This document shows positions 1 to 8,461 of a stretch of DNA of 64,000 nt, piece by piece. The stretch comes from Bog-756 sp049521915. Lineage in GTDB: Bacteria > Actinomycetota > Acidimicrobiia > Acidimicrobiales > RAAP-2. The notes under the pieces are model-generated. The model worked only from the letters and a program-made list of their open reading frames with translations, did no database searches and was not told where the DNA came from. Numbering within the stretch: the stretch's first letter is position 1; each line of letters begins with the position of its first letter. The DNA lies in contig JBEKOI010000007.1 of assembly GCA_049521915.1 (NCBI GenBank), positions 3,365 through 67,364 on the forward strand, written 5' to 3'. Made by a program: the position numbers and the translations under genes.

Positions 1-2
1 TC

Positions 3-830
3 GACGCCGGTGTGACCTTGTTCGACACCGCCGAGGTGTACGGCCGGGGGGAGAGCGAACGGATCCTCGGGGGCCTGCTGGCCGAGGACCCCGTGCGGGC
101 CGCTTCGGTCGTCGTGGCCACCAAGTTCATGCCCTCGCCCTGGAAGGTGGAGGTCCGCGGCGCACTCATGAAGTCCCTGCGGGCCTCGTTGAGCCGCCTG
201 GGCCTGCCCGCGGTCGACCTGTACCAGATCCATGGTCCCATCAGCCTCCGCTCCCATGCGGTGCTGGCCGACGCCCTGGCCGCCGCCCACCAGGCCGGCC
301 TGGTCAAAGCGGTGGGGGTCTCGAACTACTCGGTGAAGGAGACCCGGTCGATGGCTGCGGCGCTGCAGCGCCATGGCATGCAGCTGGCTTCCAACCAGAT
401 CGAATTCTCCCTGCTCCGGCAGTCGCCGGAGACGAGCGGGTTGATCGCGGCCTGCGCGGAGCTGGGCGTCCTCCCCTTCGCGTACTCACCCATCGGCCAG
501 GGGAGGCTGACCGGCAAGTACTCGGCTTCGAACCCTCCTCCCGGCAAGCGCAACTTCTCCAACCATCCGATGGAGGTGGTCGACGGGATCGTCGCCGAGC
601 TGCGTCGCATCGGCGACAAGTACGGCGGAAAGGTGCCCAGCCAGGTGGCCCTCAACTGGGTGATGGCCAAAGGTGCGGTACCGATTCCGGGCGCCAAGAA
701 CCGTCACCAGGCGGTCGAGAACGCCGGCGCCCTGGGCTGGAGCATCGACGGGGACGATCTCGCCCGGCTCGACCGCGTTGCCCTTCGCGGCATCCAGAGC
801 CTCCAGGGCCGTTTCTGGCAGCACGGCTGA
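3..830 (+). CDS. Aldo/keto reductase, 5'-truncated by the window edge
   Basis: NAD(P)H-dependent reductase of aldehydes and ketones, TIM-barrel aldo/keto reductase superfamily. The reading frame is open from base 3 (DAGVTLFDTAEVYG), before the first GTG at 12, so the true start lies outside the window. The catalytic tetrad is visible: Asp in FDTA, Tyr in EVYG, Lys in ATKF and His in QIHGP. The C-terminal part holds the usual cofactor-binding stretch (PIPGAKN). It is followed at short distance by a cupin and a second aldo/keto reductase of a different subfamily, so the three may be read together. Substrate unknown. Confidence 0.9.
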   Translation, partial: DAGVTLFDTAEVYGRGESERILGGLLAEDPVRAASVVVATKFMPSPWKVEVRGALMKSLRASLSRLGLPAVDLYQIHGPISLRSHAVLADALAAAHQAGLVKAVGVSNYSVKETRSMAAALQRHGMQLASNQIEFSLLRQSPETSGLIAACAELGVLPFAYSPIGQGRLTGKYSASNPPPGKRNFSNHPMEVVDGIVAELRRIGDKYGGKVPSQVALNWVMAKGAVPIPGAKNRHQAVENAGALGWSIDGDDLARLDRVALRGIQSLQGRFWQHG

Positions 831-915
831 GTGCCGCTGGCCCTCCCCCCGGTGGTCCGGGTTCCGGTCACGCCACTACAGTCTGCAGGATCCACCGTCA
901 AAGGAGATCCCGGCC

Positions 916-1293
916 ATGGACATCCGGTCGAATGAGGGCGTGGCCCCGGTCATCGAGCACAACGGCACCACTCCGGTCTGGTGGCTGGTTCCGCCACAGG
1001 AGATGCGGGACGCCACCGAAGGTGGATTCCTCGAGCTGGTCAGCGAGTGGGAGATCGCCGGCGGCGGAGCCGTCGAGGCGCACTCCCACCCGACCCACGA
1101 GTTCTATTACATCCTGGCCGGCCACGGGATCATGAAGATCGCCGACGAGGAACAAGAGGTCCACACCGGTGACCTCGTGTACACACCACCGGACACCACC
1201 CACAGCATCTGGCCGGCGAGCAAGAACGCCCCGCTCCGCGGCCTTGCCTTCGCCATCGGGACCCCGGGCTCGGGCAAGGTCGACTACAGCTGA
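916..1293 (+). CDS. Small cupin-domain protein
   Basis: A 125-residue single-domain cupin (double-stranded beta-helix). The first cupin motif is HSHPTHEFYYILAGHG (two His and one Glu, the usual metal ligands) and the second is GDLVYTPPDTTHSI with the fourth ligand His. ATG 916 is chosen because an excellent Shine-Dalgarno sequence (AAGGAGAT, 901-908) sits 7 nt upstream; the longer open frame to 673 overlaps the preceding gene out of frame and is a shadow. Function is undetermined: such proteins include isomerases, dioxygenases and sugar-binding proteins. It lies between two aldo/keto reductases. Confidence 0.85.
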   Translation: MDIRSNEGVAPVIEHNGTTPVWWLVPPQEMRDATEGGFLELVSEWEIAGGGAVEAHSHPTHEFYYILAGHGIMKIADEEQEVHTGDLVYTPPDTTHSIWPASKNAPLRGLAFAIGTPGSGKVDYS

Positions 1294-1301
1294 CCTGTGC
1301 G

Positions 1302-2165
1302 ATGAGCCCCGACCAATCCACGGCGGACACCGTTCCCGCCCTCGTCCTGAACGACGGCCACCCCATCCCACAACTCGGGTTCGGGGTGTTCCAGATCCCG
1401 CCGCCCGATACCGAGGCCGCCACCACCACGGCCCTCGGCATCGGCTACCGGCACATCGACACCGCCGAGATGTACCAGAACGAGAAAGGGGTCGGACTGG
1501 CCGTCGCCCGATCGGATCTCGACCGGTCCGAGGTGTTCGTCACCAGCAAGCTCAACAACGGGTTCCACCGGCCCGATGACGCCCGTCGGGCCTTCGACAA
1601 GACGTTGGGCGAGCTCGGGTTCGAGTTCATCGATCTCTTCTTGATCCATTGGCCCCTGCCGACGCTCTACGACGGTGACTTCGAGTCGACTTGGGAGGTC
1701 CTGGTGGAATTCCAGGCCGACGGGCGTGCCCGGTCGATCGGGGTTTCGAACTTCCAGCCCCATCATCTCGACCGCCTCCGCACCAACAGCGATGTCGTGC
1801 CCGCGGTGAATCAGATCGAGGTGCACCCGTATCTCACGCAGAACGACCTGCGGGCCTACGACGCCGACCACGGGATCGCCACCGAGGCCTGGTCTCCGAT
1901 CGCGCAGGGCAAGGTGCTTGGTGATCCGACCATCAGGGCCATCGCCGCCGGTGTCGGGAAGACCCCCGCCCAGGTAGTGCTCCGCTGGCACATCCAGCGC
2001 GGCGATATCGTGTTCCCGAAGTCGGTGACCACGTCACGCATGCAGGAGAATTTCGAGATCTTCGACTTCGAGCTGGCGCCCGGGGACATGGACAGGATCA
2101 CCGCGCTCAACCGGGACGAGCGTACGGGGCCGGATCCGGACACGTTCGACTACGTGCCGACCTGA
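1302..2165 (+). CDS. Aldo/keto reductase (2,5-diketo-gluconate reductase-like)
   Basis: A 287-residue aldo/keto reductase of the AKR5-like group. The N-terminus has the family signature (GFGVFQIPP...GYRHIDTAEMYQNE), with catalytic Asp and Tyr there, Lys in VTSKL and His in LIHWP. The C-terminal IVFPKSVTTSRMQENFEIFDFEL is the NADPH-binding signature. The start is 8 nt after the cupin stop with no clear ribosome site, consistent with co-transcription. It is distinct in sequence from the reductase at the window start. Substrate unknown. Confidence 0.92.
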   Translation: MSPDQSTADTVPALVLNDGHPIPQLGFGVFQIPPPDTEAATTTALGIGYRHIDTAEMYQNEKGVGLAVARSDLDRSEVFVTSKLNNGFHRPDDARRAFDKTLGELGFEFIDLFLIHWPLPTLYDGDFESTWEVLVEFQADGRARSIGVSNFQPHHLDRLRTNSDVVPAVNQIEVHPYLTQNDLRAYDADHGIATEAWSPIAQGKVLGDPTIRAIAAGVGKTPAQVVLRWHIQRGDIVFPKSVTTSRMQENFEIFDFELAPGDMDRITALNRDERTGPDPDTFDYVPT

Positions 2166-2189
2166 GCACAGGCGAGATCACACAGGGGC

Positions 2190-3584
2190 CTATCGGCCGG
2201 GATCATCCCCGACGGGCGGAAACAGCGCGTTCGGATTGAGGACCCCGTCGGGGTCGAGCGCCTGCTTGATGGACCGGAAGGCGGAGATCTCCTCGGCCGT
2301 CCGCGACAGGTGCAGCCACCGTCTCTTGGCCGTCCCGATGCCGTGTTCGGCGCTGATGCTTCCGCCGAAGTCCCCGACCATTCGAAGCACCGCCTCGTCC
2401 ACCCGGTCGTCGTCGGGGGGAAGGCCGCTGACGTTCACGTGGATGTTCCCATCCCCGACGTGCCCGAACAGCCAGGTGCGGGCGGCCGGTGCCACGGCAC
2501 GGACCACCCCGGGGATCCGGTCGATGAAGTCGGCCAGCATCCCGAGGGACACGGTCACGTCCAGCTTGTGTGGCGGCCCGAGGGTGTTGACGGCCTCGGT
2601 GTGGGCCTCGCGGTAGCGCCACAGCTCGGCCCGCCGGCCGGAATCGGTGGCCACCACGGCGTCGGACACGAAGTCGATCGAGGCCGTCGCCTCGGCCAGG
2701 GCCTCCGTCGGGTCGGCGTGGTCGGCCGCCTCGACGAGCAGGTAGACGGGGTGGGGTGCGGGGAACGGCATCCCCATTCCGGTGACCGCGCACACCAGCT
2801 CGAGACCGGGCGCCAGAAACAGCTCGGCCGCCTCCAGCGAGGGAAGCGCCCGGCGGAGGGACACCGATGCATCGAGCGCGGTGGCCACGGTGGCAAAGGC
2901 CAGCACGGCGACCGTCCGGCACGGCAGGGAAGGGACGAGGCGCAGCCGGGCCGCGGTCACCACTGCGAGCGTGCCCTCGCTCCCGCACACCAGGCCGGGC
3001 AGGTGGTAGCCCGTGTTGTCCTTGATCAGCCCGCCGAGGTGGGACACGACCGCCCCCGTTCCGAGCACGGCTTCCACCCCGAGCACCTGTGCCCGGGTGT
3101 CCCCGTAGCGCAGGACGTGTGTCCCACCGGCGTTGGTGGCGACCATCCCACCGACGGTCGCCGATTCGCGGCTGGCCAGATCGATCCCGTACGCCCAGCC
3201 GGCGGACCCGGCGGTCCGGTGCAGCGTGGAGAGCACGACGCCGGCACCCGCGGTGACCTGACCGGACAGGGTGTCGACCGGTTCGAGTGCCTGCAGGCGC
3301 CGGAGGCTGAGCACGACCTCGTCATGCAGAGGAACGCCGCCGCCCACCAGTCCGGTGTTCCCGCCCTGGGGCACCAGGGGGACGCCGAGCTCCCGGCAGG
3401 CGAGGACCACCCCGGCAACCTCTTCGGTGGAGCCCGGCCTGACCACGGCGGCCGAGCGTCCCCCGAACCGCCCCGTCCAGTCCGTCGTGTACGAGGCCAT
3501 GACATCGGGATCGACGATCACCTGCTCACCGACGATTTCGCCCAGCCGATCGACGATCTCATGTTGCCCGGCCATGATCACCAC
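2190..3584 (-). CDS. FAD-linked oxidase, glycolate/D-lactate dehydrogenase type
   Basis: A 464-residue flavoprotein resembling GlcD and D-2-hydroxyacid dehydrogenases. The PCMH-type FAD domain occupies about residues 35-215: VPLVPQGGNTGLVGGGVP is the FAD pyrophosphate loop, and ATVGGMVATNAGGTHVLRYG and GSEGTLAVVTAARLRLVP are both typical. The C-terminal oxidase domain ends with HVGDGNIHVN and GSISAEHGIG, the conserved His-containing substrate and metal motifs. The start is uncertain between GTG 3584 and ATG 3575. It converges with the aldo/keto reductase, with only 24 bp between the stops. A glycolate or lactate substrate is an inference. Confidence 0.9.
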   Translation of the reverse strand: MVIMAGQHEIVDRLGEIVGEQVIVDPDVMASYTTDWTGRFGGRSAAVVRPGSTEEVAGVVLACRELGVPLVPQGGNTGLVGGGVPLHDEVVLSLRRLQALEPVDTLSGQVTAGAGVVLSTLHRTAGSAGWAYGIDLASRESATVGGMVATNAGGTHVLRYGDTRAQVLGVEAVLGTGAVVSHLGGLIKDNTGYHLPGLVCGSEGTLAVVTAARLRLVPSLPCRTVAVLAFATVATALDASVSLRRALPSLEAAELFLAPGLELVCAVTGMGMPFPAPHPVYLLVEAADHADPTEALAEATASIDFVSDAVVATDSGRRAELWRYREAHTEAVNTLGPPHKLDVTVSLGMLADFIDRIPGVVRAVAPAARTWLFGHVGDGNIHVNVSGLPPDDDRVDEAVLRMVGDFGGSISAEHGIGTAKRRWLHLSRTAEEISAFRSIKQALDPDGVLNPNALFPPVGDDPGR

Positions 3585-3639
3585 TCTGCCCGACGCCCGC
3601 CGCCGGTGCGGCCCGGAAGGTCGAACCGGCTCTTGGTTC

Positions 3640-4536
3640 CTACGTCCCCTGGCCGGATCGATTCCGGGTTCCGGGCCACCTGCGCCACCATGGTCGCGGT
3701 GGCGCTTCGAACTCGACCGGTTCGTCCGTCAACCAGAAGCTGTCCAGCGTGGTCGGCGGCGGCGCCGACTGCCACCAGTGGCGTCGGGGCGGTTCGGGTT
3801 CAGGCTGGACGAGGCCCTCCCGCGACCACAGGCTGTTCAAGGCGGTGCGTGGCGGGGCCCCGGGATCTGCGGCTGCCACCGCCGGGGCCTCGGGAGCTCC
3901 GGCCGTCACCGCCGGGGCCTCGGGAGCTCCGGCCGTCACCGCCGGGGCCTCGGATGTCGGTTCGGCCAGCCTGGCCGTGGTGCCGCCCATGAGGATGGCG
4001 CGGAGCGAGCTGAGATCGTCGTCCTTGGCCGCGATCACCCGCTCCCGCTCGCGGGCCTCGGCCTCGGCCACTTCGGCCCGGATCTGGAGCGCGGCGATCT
4101 GGGCTCGGAGGACTTCGACCTCGGAGAGGACGGGCACGAGCATTGGTTCGATGCGCTCGACCGGGGTGTGGGACCCGATCGGGGTGTGGGACTCGATCGG
4201 GGTGTGGGACCCGATCGGGGTGTGGGACCCGATCGGGGTGTGGGACTCGATCGGGGTGTGGGACTCGATCGGGGTGTGGGACCCGATCGGGGTGTGGGAC
4301 CCGATCGGGGTGTGGGACTCGATCGAGGTGGTGGGACCGGTCGGCGTGGGACCGGTCGGCCGGGCGGCATCCAGTTCCGAGGACGGGATGAGCCAGCGTC
4401 CCCTGCCCTTCCCCTCCTTGCGGGCGTTGGGGAACTCCCCGGCGGCGAGCCGACGTTGGATGGCGCTGCGATCGACACCGGTGGCCTCGGCAGCCTCGGT
4501 GATGGTCAGCATCGACTTGCCGTTGGCGGTGCTCAT
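3640..4536 (-). CDS. HTH/excisionase-like protein with tandem peptide repeats and coiled coil
   Basis: A 298-residue protein I do not recognise as a whole. An N-terminal helix-turn-helix of MerR/excisionase type (ITEAAEATGVDRSAIQRRL, then a GRWLIPSSEL wing) suggests DNA binding. It is followed by nine hexapeptide repeats SHTPIG/SHTPIE, a predicted coiled coil (EVEVLRAQIAALQIRAEVAE onward), three copies of a decapeptide rich in PEAPAVTAGA, and a tail with two tryptophan-rich motifs (HWWQS, PWWRRW). ATG 4536 is preferred over 4581 because a purine-rich ribosome site (4545-4557) precedes it. Divergent from the sigma-factor gene. Role unknown; a cytoplasmic DNA-tethered scaffold is one possibility. 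Confidence 0.75.
   Translation of the reverse strand: MSTANGKSMLTITEAAEATGVDRSAIQRRLAAGEFPNARKEGKGRGRWLIPSSELDAARPTGPTPTGPTTSIESHTPIGSHTPIGSHTPIESHTPIESHTPIGSHTPIGSHTPIESHTPIGSHTPVERIEPMLVPVLSEVEVLRAQIAALQIRAEVAEAEARERERVIAAKDDDLSSLRAILMGGTTARLAEPTSEAPAVTAGAPEAPAVTAGAPEAPAVAAADPGAPPRTALNSLWSREGLVQPEPEPPRRHWWQSAPPPTTLDSFWLTDEPVEFEAPPRPWWRRWPGTRNRSGQGT
3871..3953. repeat. 30-bp tandem repeat, nearly three units
   Basis: Two full and one partial near-identical 30-bp units with core GTCACCGCCGGGGCCTCGGG, in frame with the minus-strand gene. They encode an Ala/Pro-rich decapeptide linker between the coiled coil and the tryptophan-rich tail. Confidence 0.9.
4165..4326. repeat. 18-bp tandem repeat, nine units, inside the HTH-protein gene
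   Basis: Nine head-to-tail copies of GGTGTGGGACYCGATCGG (Y is C or T). Units alternate so that the minus-strand protein reads SHTPIG or SHTPIE. The tract stays in the coding frame (multiples of 18 bp), so copy-number change would lengthen or shorten the linker without breaking the gene. Confidence 0.95.
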
Positions 4537-4832
4537 GGACCGCGCCCTTCCTCTCCTGCACAGGGCTCCCCCACGAGCCACTGATTGACAGCATCGTCGG
4601 ATTCTGCGGAGTTCTTGAATCCGCGGTCATGTCCCGGGACGAGCGCCGGGTGGCTGATCCGCTCACAGGGGAGCCGTCTGACCTGCCCCTTGACGCTGCT
4701 CTTCCTCTGATGGCCAATCCGCTGGCGGTGGAGGGCGAACCTTTCTGGTCCGCGGAGAGTCACTATATACATGCGCACGGATTCCGCGACCTTCACGAAG
4801 GCGACTTCGGGAAGGCGAAGGGTCATCGGGAC

Positions 4833-5360
4833 GTGAACGACCTCGAGACATGGCTCGAGGAGGGTTATCCACGCTCGTTCCGGACGGCCTGCCTGATCCT
4901 CGGCAACCGGAGCGACGCCGAGGAAGCCGTCCAGGAGGCGTTCTTGCGGGCATGGCGGTTCCGGGACTCCCTCACCAGCGGGGCCGACTTCAAGCCGTGG
5001 CTGTACCGCGTCGTCGTGAATGCGTGTAATTCGAAGCTTCGCCAGGAGATCCCCCATCGGGACCGGCGGTCGAACGACGACGGGCTCGCCGCCACGTCGT
5101 CGATCGAGGATGACCCCACCCGTGTCGCCCTCTCTCAGGACGTCGTCCGCGCCCTGCACGATCTGCCGGTGCATCTGCGGGTCGTCGTCGTATTGCGCTA
5201 CTACGCGGACCTCAGCGAGCGTGAGATCGCCACCGCCATCGGCCGGCGGCAGGGGACGGTGAAGTCGCGCCTGCACGAGGCCCGCCGGCTCCTGGCCGAG
5301 CATCCGGCGTTGCAGTCGCAGGTTCCCGGCGACCGCGCCGCATCGGAGGTGCCCGGGTGA
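4833..5360 (+). CDS. ECF-type RNA polymerase sigma factor
   Basis: Sigma-70 family, extracytoplasmic-function type. Region 2 (RTACLILGNRSDAEEAVQEAFLRAWRF, then PWLYRVVVNAC) and region 4 (LRVVVVLRYYADLSEREIATAIGRRQGTVKSRLHEARRLL) are both complete. The open frame extends upstream to ATG 4629, but homology-like sequence begins near GTG 4833 and a GAAGGCGAAGGG purine run lies just upstream, so I prefer 4833 (175 residues). The stop overlaps the next start in GTGA (5357-5360), implying translational coupling to the membrane DUF4349 protein, a plausible regulator of this sigma factor. Confidence 0.88.
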   Translation: MNDLETWLEEGYPRSFRTACLILGNRSDAEEAVQEAFLRAWRFRDSLTSGADFKPWLYRVVVNACNSKLRQEIPHRDRRSNDDGLAATSSIEDDPTRVALSQDVVRALHDLPVHLRVVVVLRYYADLSEREIATAIGRRQGTVKSRLHEARRLLAEHPALQSQVPGDRAASEVPG

Positions 5361-6457
5361 CCATGGTCGACGAGGAAGTCCTCAGCCGCATCATCGGTGA
5401 GGCGGCGGCGATGATCGAGGTCCCCGAAGGTGCGACCGAGGCGATCCTCCTGGCATCCCGGCCCGCCGAACCGAGGACCCGGACACGGCGCCCGCGGCCC
5501 ACCTTCGCCAGCGGCAGTCGCGGTCGGAGGATTCTGGTGGCCGCCGTGGTGATCATGGTGGCGGGCGGGGTCTCGCTCTCGCTGGTGGCATCCAGGCCCG
5601 CTTCGAACGGAGGCGGTGATGCGAGCTCGGCGGGAGTCGAACGAGGAACCACATCGTCGGGCTTGGTCGCGCCGGCCCACCCGACCGCAGCTCCGTCTGC
5701 CCCACCCGCTTCCGCCGGTGGTGCGCCGGCGAGCTCCGTGCCCGCGCTCCCGCCCGGATCTGTGGGCCAGTCGGCCCGGGTCGAGGCCAGCGGTTCCATC
5801 AGTCTGACGATCGGGAACGGGAAGCTGCAGTCGGTGCTGGCCACGCTGTCCGACCTGGCCGCGGGCAAGGGGGGATTCGTGGCCAGCAGCCAGGTCCAGG
5901 TGGGCGGGGGAGGGTCAGGGACGCCATCGTCGGGCACCATCGTCCTGCGGGTCCCCCAGGCGTCCTTCGGTGCAGTGGTGTCGGAGGTGCAGCGGATCGG
6001 TCGTGCCACATCGCTCACCACGACGTCCACCGACGTCACCGGGCGGTACGTGGATCTTCAGGCCCGTATCGCCGCGCTGCAGGCCAGCCGGCAGCAGTAC
6101 CTCACGATCATGGGCCAGGCCACCTCGATCGGTGACATCCTGGCCGTCCAGAGTCAGCTCGACGACCTTCAGAGTCAGCTCGAACAGCTCCAGGGCCAGC
6201 TGGCGGTGCTCGACAACGAGACCACCTACGGGACCCTCACGGTGTCGCTGGCCGAAGCCGGTCACCGGCCGGCCCCACCCCAGCCGCCGAGGACCGGACT
6301 CGAGAACGCGTGGCACGACGGGATCGGTGGCTTCGTCTCGGGGGTCGAGTGGCTGATACGGATCGCCGGTACCACGCTCTTCGTACTGCTCTTCCTGGCC
6401 GCGCTGCTCGTTGCGGGAAGATGGGTGTGGCGGGCGTCCCGTCGTCGGATGCTGTGA
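5357..6457 (+). CDS. Membrane DUF4349-domain protein, candidate sigma regulator
   Basis: A 366-residue protein. The cytoplasmic N-terminus (about 55 residues, acidic then Arg-rich) is followed by a membrane segment (ILVAAVVIMVAGGVSLSLVA), an Ala/Pro/Ser-rich linker, a DUF4349 domain (VRVPQASFGAVVSEVQRIGR... through a long coiled coil to YGTLTVSLAE) and a C-terminal membrane segment with a basic tail (TTLFVLLFLAALLVAGRWVW). It overlaps the ECF sigma gene by 4 bp. DUF4349 has no assigned biochemical function. The cytoplasmic extension plus coupling suggests it senses the envelope and controls the sigma factor; this is inference. Confidence 0.85.
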   Translation: MTMVDEEVLSRIIGEAAAMIEVPEGATEAILLASRPAEPRTRTRRPRPTFASGSRGRRILVAAVVIMVAGGVSLSLVASRPASNGGGDASSAGVERGTTSSGLVAPAHPTAAPSAPPASAGGAPASSVPALPPGSVGQSARVEASGSISLTIGNGKLQSVLATLSDLAAGKGGFVASSQVQVGGGGSGTPSSGTIVLRVPQASFGAVVSEVQRIGRATSLTTTSTDVTGRYVDLQARIAALQASRQQYLTIMGQATSIGDILAVQSQLDDLQSQLEQLQGQLAVLDNETTYGTLTVSLAEAGHRPAPPQPPRTGLENAWHDGIGGFVSGVEWLIRIAGTTLFVLLFLAALLVAGRWVWRASRRRML

Positions 6458-6554
6458 AGGACGTTCTACTCCCGACGCCGCAGTTCACGGCTCGGCACCT
6501 CAGGCGAAGATGGGGCAGACTGGTCCCGCCCACCCATGGACGGAGGATGGCCGG

Positions 6555-6968
6555 ATGGTCTCGAAGACGACGGACGAGCTGCTGGCCGAGGTTCCCTTGT
6601 TCGCCGGGCTCTCGCGGAAGGACCTGAAGCGCGTCTCGGGGTTGGCCACACGGCTGGAACTACGCCAGGGCCGTGAGCTGACCCGCCAGGGCGACATCGG
6701 CCGCGAGTTCATCGTCGTTCTGGAGGGCACCGTCGATGTGATGATCGACGGCGAGCTGGTCAACACCTGTAACGCCGGGTCGTGCTTCGGCGAGATCGCG
6801 CTGCTCAGCGATCGACGGCGGACGGCCACGGTGGTGGCAAAGACCGATGTCGTCGTGGATGTGATCGGTCGTCAGGAGTTCTCCACGCTCCTCCAGGACC
6901 ATCCCGCCATCGCCGAGCAGCTCAAGGCTGTGATGGCGGCCCATCTGGGCGAGGACGACTCCCGCTAG
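6555..6968 (+). CDS. Stand-alone cyclic-nucleotide-binding domain protein
   Basis: A 137-residue protein formed of one Crp/PKA-type cNMP-binding beta-barrel: LAEVPLFAGLSRKDLKRVSGLA at the N-terminus, then QGDIGREFIVVLEGTVDVMIDG, and the phosphate-binding cassette FGEIALLSDRRRTATVVA with the Glu and Arg expected to contact cyclic nucleotide. There is no helix-turn-helix or effector domain, so it is not a Crp regulator. ATG 6555 follows a GGAGGA ribosome site (6542-6547); the longer frame to 6411 overlaps the previous gene. Downstream is a stem-loop. Ligand and partner unknown. Confidence 0.85.
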   Translation: MVSKTTDELLAEVPLFAGLSRKDLKRVSGLATRLELRQGRELTRQGDIGREFIVVLEGTVDVMIDGELVNTCNAGSCFGEIALLSDRRRTATVVAKTDVVVDVIGRQEFSTLLQDHPAIAEQLKAVMAAHLGEDDSR

Positions 6969-7050
6969 CCGGCGCACGCCGGCTCATCCCTCGGTCAGGG
7001 CCGGTTCCGCGGGCGGCATCCCGGTCGGGCGCCCGGACCCGCAAAACGCA

Positions 7051-7084
7051 ACGACCCCCGGGAAGAGGCCTAACCGGGGGTCGT
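7051..7084 (+). terminator. Stem-loop after the cNMP-binding gene
   Basis: Perfect 11-bp inverted repeat, ACGACCCCCGG (7051-7061) and CCGGGGGTCGT (7074-7084), with a 12-nt loop. It lies 82 bp after the stop and 225 bp before the iron-transport gene. There is no T-run after it, so it may be a bidirectional or weak terminator of the kind common in high-GC genomes. Confidence 0.55.
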
Positions 7085-7296
7085 CGAGTGGTTGGACAGA
7101 CCGCCAAACTCCCCCCTGGTGTCCTGCCCATCCGCTGGCTCCAGCATGCGCCTCTTGCGGAGCCCGGCACCATCCTCAAAATTGGTGTTTTTCGGCTCCG
7201 CCCGTGCCTGGGCCTCGGGGATCCGGCCGGGCGGGTGTCGCCGATCCAACAGGGCGGGTGTCCAGCCTGTTCGCCGGACACCCACGGAAATCGCCC

Positions 7297-7302
7297 TATC
7301 CT
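7297..7302 (+). promoter_or_regulatory. -10 hexamer, likely leaderless start of the ABC ATPase gene
   Basis: TATCCT followed by 6 nt and then ATG 7309, with no Shine-Dalgarno sequence. This fits a TANNNT -10 with transcription beginning at or next to the start codon. Confidence 0.5.
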
Positions 7303-7308
7303 CGGACC

Positions 7309-8454
7309 ATGGTTCGACCGGCCCCCACTGCGGAGGGATCCACGGCCGCATCCGGCCTGGAGATCATGGGCGTCTGCAAGTCGTTCGGATCCCAGGAGGT
7401 TCTGACCGGAATCGACCTCGAGGTGCCCGAAGGATCCCTGACCGCCATCCTCGGACCGTCCGGGAGCGGCAAGACCACTCTGTTGCGGGTGACGGCCGGA
7501 TTCGAACGGTCCGATCGGGGCACCGTGGTCCTGGGCGGTCGGCTCGTGGAGGACGCCCACGTCGTCCTGCCCCCCGAGCAGCGGGGAATCGGGTACGTCC
7601 CCCAGGAAGGATCGCTCTTCCCCCATCTCACGGTGGCCGCCAACGTCGCCTTCGGCGTGCCGCGTGCGGCCAGGCGGAAATCGGGGAGCACCATCTCCGA
7701 ACTGCTGGACATGGTCGGCCTGGCGGGGCTGGGTGATCGCTATCCTCACCAGCTCTCCGGTGGCCAACAGCAGCGGGTGGCGCTGGCCCGGGCCCTGGCC
7801 ATCCGACCGGCCCTGGTCCTGCTGGACGAGCCCTTCTCGTCCCTGGATGCCAGCCTCCGCTCCAGCGTGCGGTCCGATGTCCAGGACGTGTTGCGGGCGG
7901 GAGGGATCACCGCGGTGCTGGTGACCCACGATCAGGATGAGGCCCTGTCGATAGCCGACCGGGTGGCTGTGATCCGGGACGGTGTGATCAGGCAGCACGG
8001 GACACCCCAGCAGCTCTACGACCATCCGGTCGACCCGGCCATGGCGCGGTTCCTCGGCAACGCCAATCTCGTGCCTGCCACCGTGGAGGGCGACCGGGTC
8101 GACACCCCGTTCGGACCCATGACCCTGCGACCGGACTCGGGAAGGGGCCGGATCTCGGGGCCGGTGGTGGCCCTGGTCCGGCCCGAGCAGCTGGCCATCT
8201 CGACCACCGTGACCGGCTCCGGGCTCCGGGCCGTGGCCCTGCGGACCCAATTCCACGGGCACGACACCGTGATCACCTTCAGCCCGCTCTCCCTGCCCGG
8301 CTCCGATCCGATCAGCGTCCGGGCCGAGGGAGAGCTGGTGGTGGTCGAGAACACAGAGGTCGAGCTCACCACCCGCGGCTCCGCGGTGGTGTGGCCGGCA
8401 GGCGAAGCTTCCCGCCCCCAGACCGGGGACGCTGCGCACCCCGCCGGGGTCTAA
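7309..8454 (+). CDS. Iron(III) ABC transporter ATP-binding protein
   Basis: A 381-residue ATPase of the FbpC/PotA class that energises import. Walker A GPSGSGKTT is at residues 49-57; the signature LSGGQQQR, Walker B ALVLLDEP and H-loop VTHD follow. After about residue 240 there is a TOBE-like domain (VALVRPEQLAI). ATG 7309 is chosen because the upstream frame has no support and a -10 hexamer lies 6 nt before. It is followed by an iron-boxed promoter, a binding protein and a fused permease, which together make a complete ferric-iron importer. The gene is separated from the other two by its own promoter interval. Confidence 0.9.
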   Translation: MVRPAPTAEGSTAASGLEIMGVCKSFGSQEVLTGIDLEVPEGSLTAILGPSGSGKTTLLRVTAGFERSDRGTVVLGGRLVEDAHVVLPPEQRGIGYVPQEGSLFPHLTVAANVAFGVPRAARRKSGSTISELLDMVGLAGLGDRYPHQLSGGQQQRVALARALAIRPALVLLDEPFSSLDASLRSSVRSDVQDVLRAGGITAVLVTHDQDEALSIADRVAVIRDGVIRQHGTPQQLYDHPVDPAMARFLGNANLVPATVEGDRVDTPFGPMTLRPDSGRGRISGPVVALVRPEQLAISTTVTGSGLRAVALRTQFHGHDTVITFSPLSLPGSDPISVRAEGELVVVENTEVELTTRGSAVVWPAGEASRPQTGDAAHPAGV

Positions 8455-8461
8455 GGCCTGC

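Noticed and set aside
2310..3992. 560-codon plus-strand open frame
   Set aside because: It is antisense to the FAD oxidase and shows no domain; long shadow frames are expected at this GC content.
4165..4326. Regular 18-bp repeats that could be taken for a CRISPR array
   Set aside because: The units are head-to-tail with no unique spacers and are in frame within a coding sequence.
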